A DNA stretch of 64,000 bases from Hypoxylon rubiginosum (taxonomy: Eukaryota > Ascomycota > Sordariomycetes > Xylariales > Hypoxylaceae): assembly GCA_902806565.1 (NCBI GenBank), contig CADCXA010000025.1:3149739-3213738 (forward strand), written 5' to 3'. The notes under the pieces are model-generated. The model was not told the origin of the DNA, searched no databases, and saw only the letters and a list, made by a program, of their open reading frames with translations. The position numbers and the translations under genes are program-made. Positions within the stretch are counted from its first letter, which is position 1, and each line of letters opens with the position of its first letter. Below are positions 1 through 12,240 of the stretch, piece by piece.

Positions 1-3000
1 GTGTTGCGGTCAGCGAACTCACGGCTGTCGATGCAGCAGACAAGAATTCGGAATAACGCGCATGAGCAAGACCTAGCCCGGCGTAGTAGTTGTGCTTGGC
101 CTGGTCGAGCAGTTTCTCGGCTCTCTTTTCTGCACCTTCGAGATACGTGCTAGGTGTGGGCTCAGCAACACCGACTGCTACCTTCGCCGCCTCGTATTGC
201 TCTGAGGCCCATTTGACCGAGTTGTCGAGGTTCTGCTGCGCGATAGACTGCACCCTCTCCCAGTCTACAGATGGCACAGTGGGTATGCTCGGAACCCATT
301 TCGTGGTAGGAGTGCCATGCAGACCTTCTGATGCGGCTGTCAGAGCGGAATTCAGTCTCGAGTTAGCAGAGGCTACGGCGCCAAAGTATGCGTTCGACAC
401 CGAGCTTAGCATCTCCTCATGAACAGGCTTTGGTTCTCCGTGAATCTGAGCGGAGACGGCCGACATGGCACGAGAGTAGTGATCTGCAGCCCCTGCGATG
501 GCGTTGGTGTAGGCCGATTGGGCAGCTGAGGTGATACCAGCAGGGACGTCAGATTGTACGACGGACATTACGCTCGACGCAGACGAAGCGAAGTCGTCAT
601 CCAGGATGGGTTGTCGCGAAGGCACGGATTGAGCGGCGGCACCGAAGAGGGCAGACTTGATCGTCGTCGGGGCAGCTTCTTCGACGGGCGCGGTTGGCTC
701 GTCAGGAAATTCGACAATGGTTTCCTGGACCTGCTCCGGCCCATCGACCGGGTCCGATGATGATAACGGCTCGACCGAATCGGCGGGATTCGTGGCATCG
801 TTCGTGTCTGTCGCGGCCGACTCCAAATTGCTGGCGCTTTCAGTGGGCTCAGACGTGAGGCTCTCCATCGGGGGGAGTGCAGAGGTATCGTAATCCTCCG
901 CGTTGGCCTGGGAGAGCGACACTGTGACCGTCTCGGCACTGGTAGAGAAGACTTGCTCACTGATCACTTGGCCGATGGACTCTGCACCGCTTTCAGCCTC
1001 TGTAGCTGCGGAGGATACTGCTGAGGTGGCACTCTGGGCGGCGCTGGCAGCCTTCCGGAGAACGGCGATAGCGGCCAACTCGGTCATCTCGCTATCGAAA
1101 TTATCGCTGGCATCGCCAGCGATCGCCTTCCAAGTAGCAACTTGCTTCAGTCGCGACAGCTCTTCTGCCGCAGCCTGTGCGACGCTCATACCTTCGCTTT
1201 CGATTTCGGTACCGGCTTCCTGTGCCGCAACGAGGCCGGGGTGTGTAGTAATCAATTGCTTGAAGTCATCCGTCCATTCATCGAAACGTGCCTTGAGCTC
1301 ATGGTACTTCTTCCAGTCCTTGTAGGTGATACCTTCCATCCATGCCCATTTCATGCCAATCTTCTGTAGTGCTAGATCGCGAGTCTCCTGGAGAATATCG
1401 TAGTGCTCCTGGGCAGCCTTGGTGACAGCGATTTCTGTCTCCTGGTCGTAGGTCTGGTGCCACGTTCGAATATCCTGTGCTCTATCCCTGATCTTCAGAC
1501 CGGCACTACGGACGGCGGTGGCTAAAGCCTCATCTCTCTTCTCGGCGTCTTGGCCGTGTTTCTCTAGGATGTTTATGACAGTCTTCTTGAGGTTCTCAAG
1601 TTCGGCTGTCGATGTCTCATCTAGTTGCTTTACCAACGCCTTGCCCATTGCGATGGCTTGGCCTTCGACCATGCGGGCTGCGATCTCGTCGACCCGATCC
1701 TCGATTTCGGATGCGCCCTCATCTACGGCCTTGGTGAATTTCCCCTCCCATAGCTCGAGGTCCTCTATTACGGTTTTAGCAGCCAGCTCACGCACTTCTT
1801 CTGGCGTCTTCGATTTCTTCTGTTCGACCTTGATCTCCGGAGTAGCGTTCTGGGTTTCGGGCTGTTCTGCCTCGCTCGTGGATGGTTCGGGTTCGACGGT
1901 GCTTTCGGCGACCGAGCTAGTGGACGAAGAGATAGCTGTAGGCTTTGCGAAAGTAGATTTGGCGGATGGCCTGTCTCCTTTATTAGCGTGCTGTACAGTA
2001 AAGGTAGAGAATTAGGAATTGGGGTTCTCGATAAAGACTTACGCGTTAACTTCCTCGGTAGCTGAGCTGGCCTTCTTCTCCTTGTACCGACCCAGGCGTT
2101 CGCCGATACGCACGAGTTGTGGCTCGACCTTCAGAACGTAAACGTCTCGCAGATGAGGCCAGATGGTCGAGTCAAGAAATGCGTAGGTCTTGTTCCAAGC
2201 CCACACAGTGGAAGGGACAGCAGTGTCGGCAGTAAACGAGTAGGCAGTATTGTACCCTTGTGCAGCATAGGGCTGCACAAATAGATAGGCTGGAAGTAGG
2301 AACTCGTGGTAGGTTTGTAGGGCGTTGACTTCCGCGATATCGTAGTAGGGGGCGACCGCGGCGGAGACGGTCTCGATGTGAGGCGCAAGGACCTGGTCAT
2401 ATTGAGCCTTCGCCAGGGCCTGATACTGGCTCACCTTCGGCTGCACGTTCTTCTCCCACTTGGCTTGGCCGAAAGTTTTGGCTTGGACAAAACGTGGACC
2501 GCCATACTTGACCGCGTAGGTGCGAGTGGGCGCGATGACGATACGGTCGACGGTTTCGTAGTACGGCTTCGCCACGTCGATGTAAGGGGCAGCATAGGCA
2601 TCGTAATATGGAGTGACATGGGGTGACACGGTGGATTTAACGCGAAAGTACGGCTTGCAGATTTTGGGCGTCGCGTCGGTACAGTCGTCGATATTGGAAG
2701 GACAGCGGAAAAGGAGAGTGAAGATGGAATACCACGTCAATAACCTAGAGGCAAGTCAGCGTACGGTTCCCAAGTGTATACATCATGCACGCTATTACCT
2801 GGCGACGATGCTGAAGCTCCAAGCAAAAAAGCCTTTTCTCTTCCGCTCGGTATTTCTCCGCCGGGGAGCTACTGATGTATGTCCATTTACGCCGTTGATT
2901 CCGTTGACACCGTTAACACCATTGGCACTGTTGGCCTTCTTGGGCCCCTTTGGTAAGCCGTTGGTGCTCAATTTCGCCTTTTCGTCCGTTGCGCTAGCCA

Positions 3001-3001
3001 T
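1..3001 (-). CDS. 'Hoxa13'-type fungal protein, partial (3' end beyond window)
   Basis: The coding exons are 3001-2799, 2744-2043 and 1970 to the left edge, joined by GT-AG introns of 54 and 72 nt that keep frame. About 958 residues are visible and the frame stays open to base 1, so the C-terminus is missing. The N-terminus has a low-complexity NGVNGVNGINGVNG run, then a basic patch and one hydrophobic segment around residues 57-79 that spans the first intron (SFSIVARLLTWYSIFTLLF). Next comes a region rich in PYY/YA motifs (HVTPYYDAYAAPY), then long charged, probably helical stretches. This layout matches the ascomycete proteins commonly annotated 'transcription factor hoxa13', although no homeobox is visible and a membrane-anchored coiled protein is more likely. 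The start ATG at 3001 is chosen because it precedes the only exon that splices in frame. Function is unknown; the family match is from memory. Confidence 0.7.
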
Positions 3002-5713
3002 GGTAACGCCGTGCCGTTGGCTTGATGGTGGTCGGAAATAGTATTTACATCAAGGTGAATGTAAATGGGAATGTAAATAGCTGGACACGTTGCCCAAAAA
3101 TATGGTGGGCGGCACGGGATGGGATAGGAGGACGCGATGATATGTGAAACCGACCGGGGTATAAGGGACGAGAATCAAGGTAGGTAGGTAGGTACCTATG
3201 TTAGGTAGGGAGATGAGCTCGATCTTGTCTTCCTTTATATGCGTCCAAATTAGTATCGAGTCTGCGACCTAAGATCAAAAGGGGCCTGCGTGTGTGGCAG
3301 ATTGATGCAGAAAAGAGTTGTCGAGGGGAGGAAGTGGTTTAGAATCTTGTCGAATACCGGGATATGAAAAAAGTAGGAGAAAGCGGGTACAAGTTTTAGA
3401 AGCTTTGACGATGAAGTTGTGACGGGCGAGGAGCTAAGGCTGGCGTTTCGACACCCTGCAACCAAAAAAAAGTTCAGATGATCAGGGATGACGCAGGGGT
3501 AAGGAAAATGAATTTCTCAGTTTTTGTTATCAAATCCCTTGCTGTCCCCTCATACATAAGATACAAGGTATGTAGAAGGAATGAAGCTAGTGTTGATTTG
3601 ATAAAGATAATAGCAGGAAACGATGGGTTTCTCTATACGTACATGTAGCTACAGGTTGAGCAAAGCAAAGGAAACAAGAATATTGGATGGACGGTGAGTA
3701 GCTGAATGATGGATATGAAATGGACAAGGGGAAGCTTGTGTGCTTTCGAGAGGCATACATGTATGTATGACGAAATAAGGTACATTGTACCTTGACTATA
3801 CCTCTTAGCCCTCCTGTTTCCTTATCACAGCGTAGGTGCATATAAAGTAGAAAGACATGAGGGGTAAGTTTGAAGGCCGAGCATGAACAACATTGAAGCT
3901 TCACTTACAATTATACCAACGAACGCTGATTAGAGGAATTAGATACTGTAATGAGCTATGAATTGGTTAACTTTTAGATAGGTTAACTGAAAACGAGATA
4001 TAATTTGCCGGCGGTATTACTATGTGTAAGTTGGCATGTGTTGAAACGAAGCAAGGGCTTGAAGATATACTGGTCAAGATATACTGCAGATAACTTTCAT
4101 CAATGGCACCACTGCTTACATATGTGCCTAGATATAAGATCATATCGAAAAGCAGGTTATTCTCACCACCCTCTTGCGTCTTCTCTTGCGTCTTCTCTTG
4201 CGCCTTCGCTTCTCTTATCGCCCATGACGCTCCTTTGTCCTGACCCCCCAAGAGCCAAGTTTATCACTTCGCCCAGCCAGCCAGCTCGCCCTCTGGTCTA
4301 CTTGCATTGTTTAGCGCGTGCCACAGCGGTGCGAAGGACGTCATCCGACGATGACTCTGCAGCTAACAAGACAAGCTAGAGGGATACAAGATATGATCCC
4401 ACCCCTTACCTCAACATAGTTACTTTGCTCGCAATGTTAAGCACATACGTATACTAAATAAGGACTGAGCCTATAGAATTCATATTGCGTACTTATGGTG
4501 TACTATTAGGAAGACTCGATTTATCAAGGAAGAGGTAGGCAGGTAGGTAATAACAACACAAATAACAATATAATGCTTGCTGGGCGATCCACTTGCCGCC
4601 TCCATCAATCCAGGCTGTCGGAACGCTAGATGGAACCTGAATGCAGGCTTGGAGAACATGCATATGTGCATGAACCGAATGGAGGCATCCCATCAGTCTG
4701 TAGTCTGTGATTGCGTCGGCGGTAGTAGATCTTCTCGGGGCACCTACTGTACCCAACGTCTGCACTGCTAGCCAACCGGCTTACGATGTCGATGTTGAGG
4801 TACGAACAGGTGGGCTGGCAACCTGGCGAATGGTGGAAAGGTCTCGGGAGTGAGTGTCAGGAGTAAAGAGAGATAATTCATGCTAATCAAGATCGATCGA
4901 TTGCACATGTACCCAACTTACGAGGGAGAAATCCCATCACGCCACATACTTAATAGTTTGAGGTAATGTCTAATTTCTTGCATTGCCCAAGTGAAGGAGT
5001 CTTGTCTTTGTTTGTATCTGTTTATAAACATCTTGATGCAGAAAGTTGTATTCTGGTGACAGTAAAAGCAGAAAAGCAGACATTAGGTATTTATGTACCT
5101 AAGGCATGATGATGTATTCCAGGTTACACATAAAATGCGGATTAACTTGACCGCCGAACCCGTAATGGGCGCCGATTGAGGATTTATGGTTGTACAGCCC
5201 TTTAACTGAATTAAATGCGGGCGATACCTGCGGGTCTGAATACTTCGTACCTTTATTATATCACTAAGCAGCTGGCAGGTAACCTAATCTTTCTAGGCGC
5301 AAGTATTCAAGGTTAGCTCCCTACATATCAGGTACTAAGCACCTGATATTAGGTATTAAGCACCTAGAAAGGTACATCATCACCTCACCATCAGGTCCGA
5401 ACCAACAGACAGCGACACAAAGAGTCTAACCACCGACTACTACCGTATTCCATCCGAACCTCCTCAAAGCTCACTTCCAGATTAGGCCGACCTACCAGAA
5501 ACGCGGCATATTGTACATACCACTTCTACATACATATAGCGTGCGACTTGATCATTTCGACCATCTCCTGTCCCTAAAGATTCCTGTACCTCATCCACAG
5601 CCTAGATACCGCCCCTGCAGCGCGCATCTAGACCATAATCCCATGGTCTAAACCCGAGAAACGAGCCCTCCGGGCGAGAAACAGTACTACTGTCCGATCC
5701 TATCAGCGCCGTC
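3002..5713. other. Intergenic region, no gene recognised
   Basis: This 2.7 kb separates divergently transcribed genes (the hoxa13-type gene leftward, the Doa10 gene rightward), so it should hold both promoters. It contains short simple repeats: a TAGGTAGG run near 3180, a TCTTCTCTTGCG repeat near 4185-4215, and several ACCTGATATTAGGT-like or AGGTACC palindromic bits around 5080-5380. Open frames here are short and lack recognisable domains. The last 300 bases before 5714 are pyrimidine/CCA-rich, as expected for a fungal 5' leader. Confidence 0.5.
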
Positions 5714-8700
5714 ATGGAAGACTGGCCCTCTGATATTGCCGAATCACCCAATACTATCGAGAAACGGCGGCAGTCCGCAACGACAGCTGACACCATGGCC
5801 GAAAATGCTACACCGGGCATCAAGCCCACGAGCAACGACGCCTCCGTCGACCCCGATACCTGCCGAATATGCAGAGGCGAAGGCACCGCAGACGAGCCGC
5901 TCTTCTATCCGTGCAAATGCAGCGGGAGCATTAAATACGTCCACCAGGATTGCCTGATGGAATGGTTATCCCACTCCCAGAAGAAGCACTGCGAGCTCTG
6001 CAAGACACCATTCCGCTTTACCAAACTCTACTCCCCAGACATGCCGAAACGCTTGCCGTTCTACATTTTCGTCACCCACATGGCCAAATACATGTTCCGA
6101 AATGTGCTGGTCTGGTTGCGAGCCCTCCTTGTCATCAGCGTCTGGCTAGGCTGGCTGCCCTACCTCATGCGCTCAGTCTGGTCTTTCTTGTTCTGGATCA
6201 GCGATGAGGGGCTGGGTCCGAGCCCAACACCCGCTTTCGATGGTTGGGATGGCAAGAAATCTTCTCTTACGATCACCGGCACCACCACTTGCGCCTCTAC
6301 TCCTTTGTTGACTGCTACGACTACTGCTGCGAGCATCGGAGACATCGTCGAGAAGCTTCCCGTCTCAGTCTTGCTAAAGGCCATTTCCAAGCCTCTAAAT
6401 ACTACACCCCCATCCTGGCTCACCAAGTTATTGGGCTTGGCTACCGCCGCCGAGAAGTCTGTCCCAGGCGCTAAAGAACTCCTGAATGCCACACACGTTG
6501 GTCAGATTGTTCTGTCACCAACCCCCGGTCGCCCATCTTCGTTGCTCAGCGATGTGACCATACTAAAGAACTTTACACGGCATCCCGCCATCAACCGGAC
6601 CATTATCGCTGTGCTTGAAGGGCAGATCATCACCCTACTCGTCATAGTATGCTTCATCTTGATCATCTTGGTAAGGGACTACGTGGTGCAACAGCAGCCG
6701 GAAATAAACATGCGCGCTGCCTTTGCTGCCGCAGAAAACGAAGCGCCCCCCCTAGTCGGGCCAATGAACGACGCTGCGCCGCGCGACCTGGATCCGGCGC
6801 ACGGCGAGGACGCGGATTCCGATGACGACTCAGTTGGTGCCCGGGATGAGGAGCCGGTAGGTAACGAGGATGTGCAAGAGGATGCTAATGAAGTAGACCG
6901 CGCGAGAGATGACATTGGCCTACAGGATCCGCGTGAGAGACGAGTCGCCGAGTTACGACGGCAAGCGACGCGGCGCGACGCGGAGCCTAGGCCGGAAAAT
7001 TGGCAAGAAGATCACGGTCGCATTGGGCCTCTCTCACGCGCTGGTGAGGTCGCGGAGCAGGATGACGAGTTTTGTGCCCCCCCTTCGCAAGAAGGTATAG
7101 TGGTGCACCGTGCTATCTCAAATAACACCGATTGGAGAACCGACGCGGACGACGGCGAAGCTATCTTGCGGGGTGGGGTCAGGGAGTATTCACGTATCTA
7201 TCGAGAAGCAGGCGGAGATCGGGAAAAGATCCTCCAAATTATTCGAGATGAAGGGCTCGAAGATCGCATGCAATATTGGATTCACGTCACTGCTGGAAAG
7301 GCTAGTGGTGAGAGCAGTCTGGATATAGAAAACAGTGTTGGGACCGCATCCCCGACGCCCTACACACATCGCTCAAGCCAGTCTCCTATGGGACCAGGTT
7401 CACTTCAAGCCGACAAAACCAGCAGTGACACATCGAGTTGGACCTGGACTGACACTGACGATGTAGGTGATGCGGCGAGTCAGAGCTCCAAAGACAAAGG
7501 CAAAGGCAAAGGAAAGGCCGTCGAGATCCCTGCGAAGGAGAATGCCGCTTGGGGGACATGGGGGGGCGAGTTCGGCGATGCTCCTCACCCGGCTGGTAGT
7601 GATGACGATGGCCGTGATGAATACGATAATGTGCGGTCTTCGCTTTTATCGGCCCCAACAAGACCTCGTGCTGTTTCCGACGGCCCGCAAGCCACAAAAA
7701 CGATTAATATTCTTGCGAACAATAATTGGTCCTTTTCTAACCTGCCTTCCGACTCGCCTGACATTTCCCGAGAGAGAGCATCTGAATTAGCAGGCTCTAG
7801 CTATGCTGCTTTTACTTTTGGACCTACACTCTCGTCTACGGCCTCGCGTCAAGATCCCAGCGCTGCCGGAGTGTCCGGTTCATATCCGCCTGGCGATGAT
7901 TCCACAGATGCTAATAAAGCACAATTCCTCGATCAGGACGAGCGAATTTTAAGATTCGGCCTCGGCATGTCATCTATTGCAGAAGACAGAACAGGCAATG
8001 GGAATGATACGCCCAGCTCGGTAGATGATGGCATGGGTGAGAACGCCGAAGCCAACGCCGACGCCGACGCATTCGTCGAACAAATCCATGACATCCAGCC
8101 AGCCGGTAATGCAGCACGACAGGCAGGTGGCATCGTGGGACGTGTAGCAGACTTCATGTGGCGCGATGTCGAAGCTGGGCCCGTAGACGACGTGGAACCC
8201 GAGGAAGCGGTAGACATATTTGGGGATAACCAAAACGCCCCTTTCTTCAATGACGATCGCATGGGCGACAGAGAAGAAGAGGTTGAGATGGCGCCCGATG
8301 TTGTCGAAGCTGCCGTCGCCGCGGGCCTCGATCCGGAAGCGGTTGAGGATGCCGAAGACTTTGAAGGGATTATGGAATTGATCGGTATGCGCGGACCTGT
8401 CGCGGGTTTATTCCAGAACGCAATCTTCTGTGCTTTCCTCGTATCCATCTCCATCTTTGTCTGCATCTTCATTCCGTACAATGTCGGTCGCGTATCGGTT
8501 TGGATCGTCGCAAATCCTGCTCGTCTGCTCCGCATAGTGTTCAGCGTGTCAAAATTCGTACAGGACGGCGTCTTGCTAGTTGTCGGATACACATCTGCAT
8601 TTACGTTCAACCTACTCGAGACGTTCAGGTTACTCTTCGGAGTCGAATACGGAAAGCAACTGATGCACACCCTGAGGACCGACGCGAAGCAGGTTGCCTC

Positions 8701-11221
8701 TGGCGCTTTTGACAGGATACTAACCAGTTTCATGTCCGAGATTCCCCTTATCTCAGTCAGCGAAGTTCGCAACTTTTCAGCCATCAGCCACGAAGCCCTC
8801 TTAATAGTGAAGAACGACATTCGGACCGCTTTCTCATCCGCTGGGCGCGCCATTTTATTCATTTTTGGCGGTGATTACATGTCCAAACTCGCTACGGTCG
8901 GTGATCTTATTTCCGTCGCGGCGCCAGTTATATTCCAGTTCTTAAAGACTATTCCTATCCTCGTCACCCAGCCTGCATCGTGGGTGCTAAATCTCAACCT
9001 TTCCGAGGCGCCATCGTCGGCGAATCCAGGACTTGCCTATTGGGACGCAAACGACAGAACTTGGGCCATTCTTGTGGGATATGTCTCTCTATGCATCATG
9101 GCCGGGCTCTACCTAGCTAGAGGAACACCGTTCTCTTCAGGGCAAACTACTCAGGAGTGGGAAGCGTCGATTATCGACGGATTAAATCAAGCCAGCGGCG
9201 TCATGAAGGTGATATTGATAATCAGCATAGAAATGCTGATCTTCCCACTGTATTGCGGTCTGCTGCTAGACTTTGCGCTGCTGCCTCTCTTTGAAGGCAC
9301 AAGTGTCAAGTCTCGTCTACTTTTCACCTACAATTACCCTCTCACCTCTATCTTCGTACACTGGTTCGTCGGTACAGGCTACATGTTCCACTTCGCATTG
9401 TTCGTCTCTATGTGCCGGAAGATTATGCGGAAGGGCGTTCTATGTAGGAAACACCAGCCCTCAGCTCTCACGTGCGTCAGCCGGAATAGCTTTGCTAACT
9501 GAAGATCAGACTTTATTAGGGACCCAGACGATCCCGAGTTCCACCCGGTGCGTGATGTACTCGAGCGAAACGTCACTACACAGCTCCGTAAGATTTTGTT
9601 CTCGGCTTTCGTTTATGGAGCGCTCGTCGTGATCTGTCTTGGTGGTGTAGTTTGGGGCTTAGCATTAGCCCTGCCCAACGTCCTCCCGATACATTACTCT
9701 TCGAACGAGCCAGTCCTCGAATTTCCCATCGATCTCCTTTTCTACAATTTCTTGATGCCGCTCGCCGTTCGATTCTTTAAGCCGAGCGACGGACTACACG
9801 CAATGTACACCTGGTGGTTTCGTAAGTGCGCCAGAACTTTACGGCTTACGTGGTTCCTCTTTGGAGAACGCCGCGTAGACGAAGAGGGTACGTTAGCTCT
9901 ACGTCGAGATTCTCCATATCGAAATTTTCCGTGGTGGTACCAAGTCTTTCTCGAGGTCAACAGCGAGAACGAAGTGGCTCCGAAAACGTGGCAAGATACG
10001 TTTAGGGGAGGCAAGGCAAAGCCCGCCTCGAAAATATCTGCGGAAGATATGAGTGTTTTCGACGCGAAGAAGACTATGCTCGTCGAATCCGGACAGCTCG
10101 TTCCTAATGGGCGCTTCGTGCGATCGCCGGCGTCCGACCAGGTCAAGATCCCGAAAGGTCAGTCAGTGTTCCTAAACGTGTCAGATCAAAACGCTAGAAG
10201 CGACGGTAAGCTAGACCAGCCAGAAGCAGATCTGTACTCGGGTATTCATTACCAGTTCGTCTACATCCCACCCTGGTTTCGCGCCCGCATCTTCCTGTTC
10301 ATCCTCTTCATATGGATATTTGCGGCTGTTACTGGAGTTGGTTTTACTATCGTGCCGCTGGTATTCGGCCGCCGTATGTTCAAGATTCTGATTCCTGCTC
10401 ACATACGGACCAACGATATCTACGCATTCAGCATCGGCATTTACATACTCGGCTCCTTGGGGTATTTCGTCTTTCACCTGCAACCGGTGCTGGGTAAGCT
10501 GAAAGCCTGGGTCGCAACCGTGGTGGACTCGGTTTTGGATCGTCACGCGACCCAGCGCGCTCTCCATCTTTGGAAGCGCGCCTGCCAATTGGTCTACACC
10601 TACGTTGTCCTCCTCATTGTCTTCCCACTCCTCATCACGTTATTAGTGGAGCTTTACCTACTCATGCCGCTGCACACGTACATATACCCGGCCGAAGGGG
10701 ATACTACGAAACGGCTCGACGGCCTGCGCGAGGGCCACACCATCCGAGTAATCCAGGCGTGGACCTTGGGCATCCTCTACCTCAAACTCGGCTCTCGAGC
10801 CTTGACGCTATACGGTGGTCGGCCTGCCCAAGCCGTGCGAGCCATCCTTCGTCGCGGTTGGCTAGAGCCCGACGTTGGCATCTTAACTCGGGCATTCGTG
10901 ATTCCCGGTGTGGTGGCGTCAGCAATACTAATATTCATGCCACCTGTTGTAGCGTGGGCGATTCTCCGGCGCGCCGTTGATGTTAACACGGGCTTGCCGC
11001 ACGAGATGCCGCACGAGATGCGAGTGTTGACGTTCCGGCTCGCCTATCCGCTGACAGCCCTATTCTGGGCCGGGCTCCTGATGACGCGGAATATGCTACG
11101 CGTATTCGAGGGTTGGCAAGTCCGCATTAGGGATGAAGCGTACCTTATGGGGGAACGACTTCACAACTTTGGAGGAACAGCATCAAAAGTCACGAATTGG
11201 AGGGGTAGTACGCGGCTCTAG
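5714..11221 (+). CDS. SSM4: Doa10/SSM4-type ER membrane RING-CH E3 ubiquitin ligase
   Basis: Two exons, 5714-9443 and 9510-11221, encode about 1813 residues. The 66-nt intron splits a Tyr codon in the conserved stretch VLY/FIRDPDDPEFHP. A RING-CH (C4HC3) zinc domain lies at residues 50-96: C50, C53, C67, C69, H77, C80, C93, C96. Multiple membrane segments follow, first around residues 130-165 and 300-320. A long acidic cytosolic loop (about 330-890) separates these from a second membrane block that continues to the C-terminus. Known orthologues sit in the ER and inner nuclear membrane and ubiquitinate degron-bearing and misfolded proteins for ERAD. Length and order of parts fit the family (yeast SSM4 is about 1300 aa; filamentous fungal forms are longer). 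The ATG is in frame with the RING 49 residues later. A later in-frame Met (residue 28) could also serve. No defects are seen. Confidence 0.95.
9444..9509 (+). other. Intron of the Doa10 gene
   Basis: The donor GTAGGA follows GTTCTAT, and the acceptor GATCAG precedes ACTTTATTAGG. Removing these 66 nt joins both open frames without a stop. Without splicing the first frame ends at 9502. Confidence 0.88.
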
Positions 11222-12240
11222 AAGTTGTATGATGCTCTAGAAGTGCAATAAAGATATCGCTTAGTCTAGCCTATGAGAGTACGTGTTGATAGAAATAGAT
11301 ACTATAACTACATGTATCTACAGGTACCTAAAATATGCCCATCGAAGTTGAGGATCGGGTACATACACGTAGAACAGATACTAAATACTCAAGTAGATGA
11401 TTAGGTACCTATGATGTAGCTCCAGCTCAGTACCACGAATAATGAGTAATGAGTCAGTCCTATTCTTGATGGTACGTCTATGCATACCTGACATAGTATA
11501 CGAATTAGCTAGCGCAGTCGGCTCCGGGATGGTTTTTACGAGTCGACAGTTGATCGGTAAATATTCGACCTTTGGATAGGAGTAAAAGACACCGCGATGT
11601 TAGCTCGAGTATAGATACAAGTGCCGATATTATTGTATGCGCTTGGCATTTTGAAGAAACTTCAGGCAGCCTGCATATCACAGTAGAATTTTGGAACTAC
11701 GTTACTTTGCAGACGTAGGACTTGGGTAATGGTGGTAGTCCCCGCTGGAGTCCCCATTGAAATCCCCATTGATATCCCTATTAGAAGGGTGTCTTGCGCA
11801 CAAAAGCAAATGAGTAAACACTTATAAATTATATATCGCCCTTGATTTACTAACGTGGTTGCAGGTACGGACACCTTTCCTACCCAATCAGGATCGACGT
11901 AACCCCAATTCCTCCCAGTGAGTCTCATAATAAGGAATCCTCCTTAAAGCGAGAGAAAACCCTCAAAGAAAACGCCCAATGGAATATCATCCCGACGTTT
12001 CAATCCAGGCAGACAACGCACGAAGCTCGTGAAACCGTGAAGCGATAAATGAGTTGGCAACCTCACTCGACTCCCTACTAGCCAAAGGCAAATCGTGGTG
12101 TCTCCCATTGCTGCTGGCCTACCTGGCGCCGACTGTATATGTTTATATATGTACATTTGACTCCTCCCGTCACGGAGCAACAGCAGCAGCAATGCTTTAC
12201 TTCTTTTGTTAACTCTATATGACTATAAGCCGGCTTCCTC
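11222..12240. other. Convergent intergenic region
   Basis: This 1 kb lies between the 3' ends of the Doa10 gene (plus) and the MFS gene (minus). I see AT-rich sequence, AATAAA-like stretches and short AGGTACCT motifs (about 11320 and 11405), but no coding signal. It should contain both 3' ends. Confidence 0.5.

Noticed and set aside
4005..4379. 124-aa ORF and opposite 94-aa ORF over TCTTCTCTTGCG repeats
   Set aside because: Coding look comes from the simple repeat (QEKTQEKTQE on one strand, SSLASSLAPS on the other).
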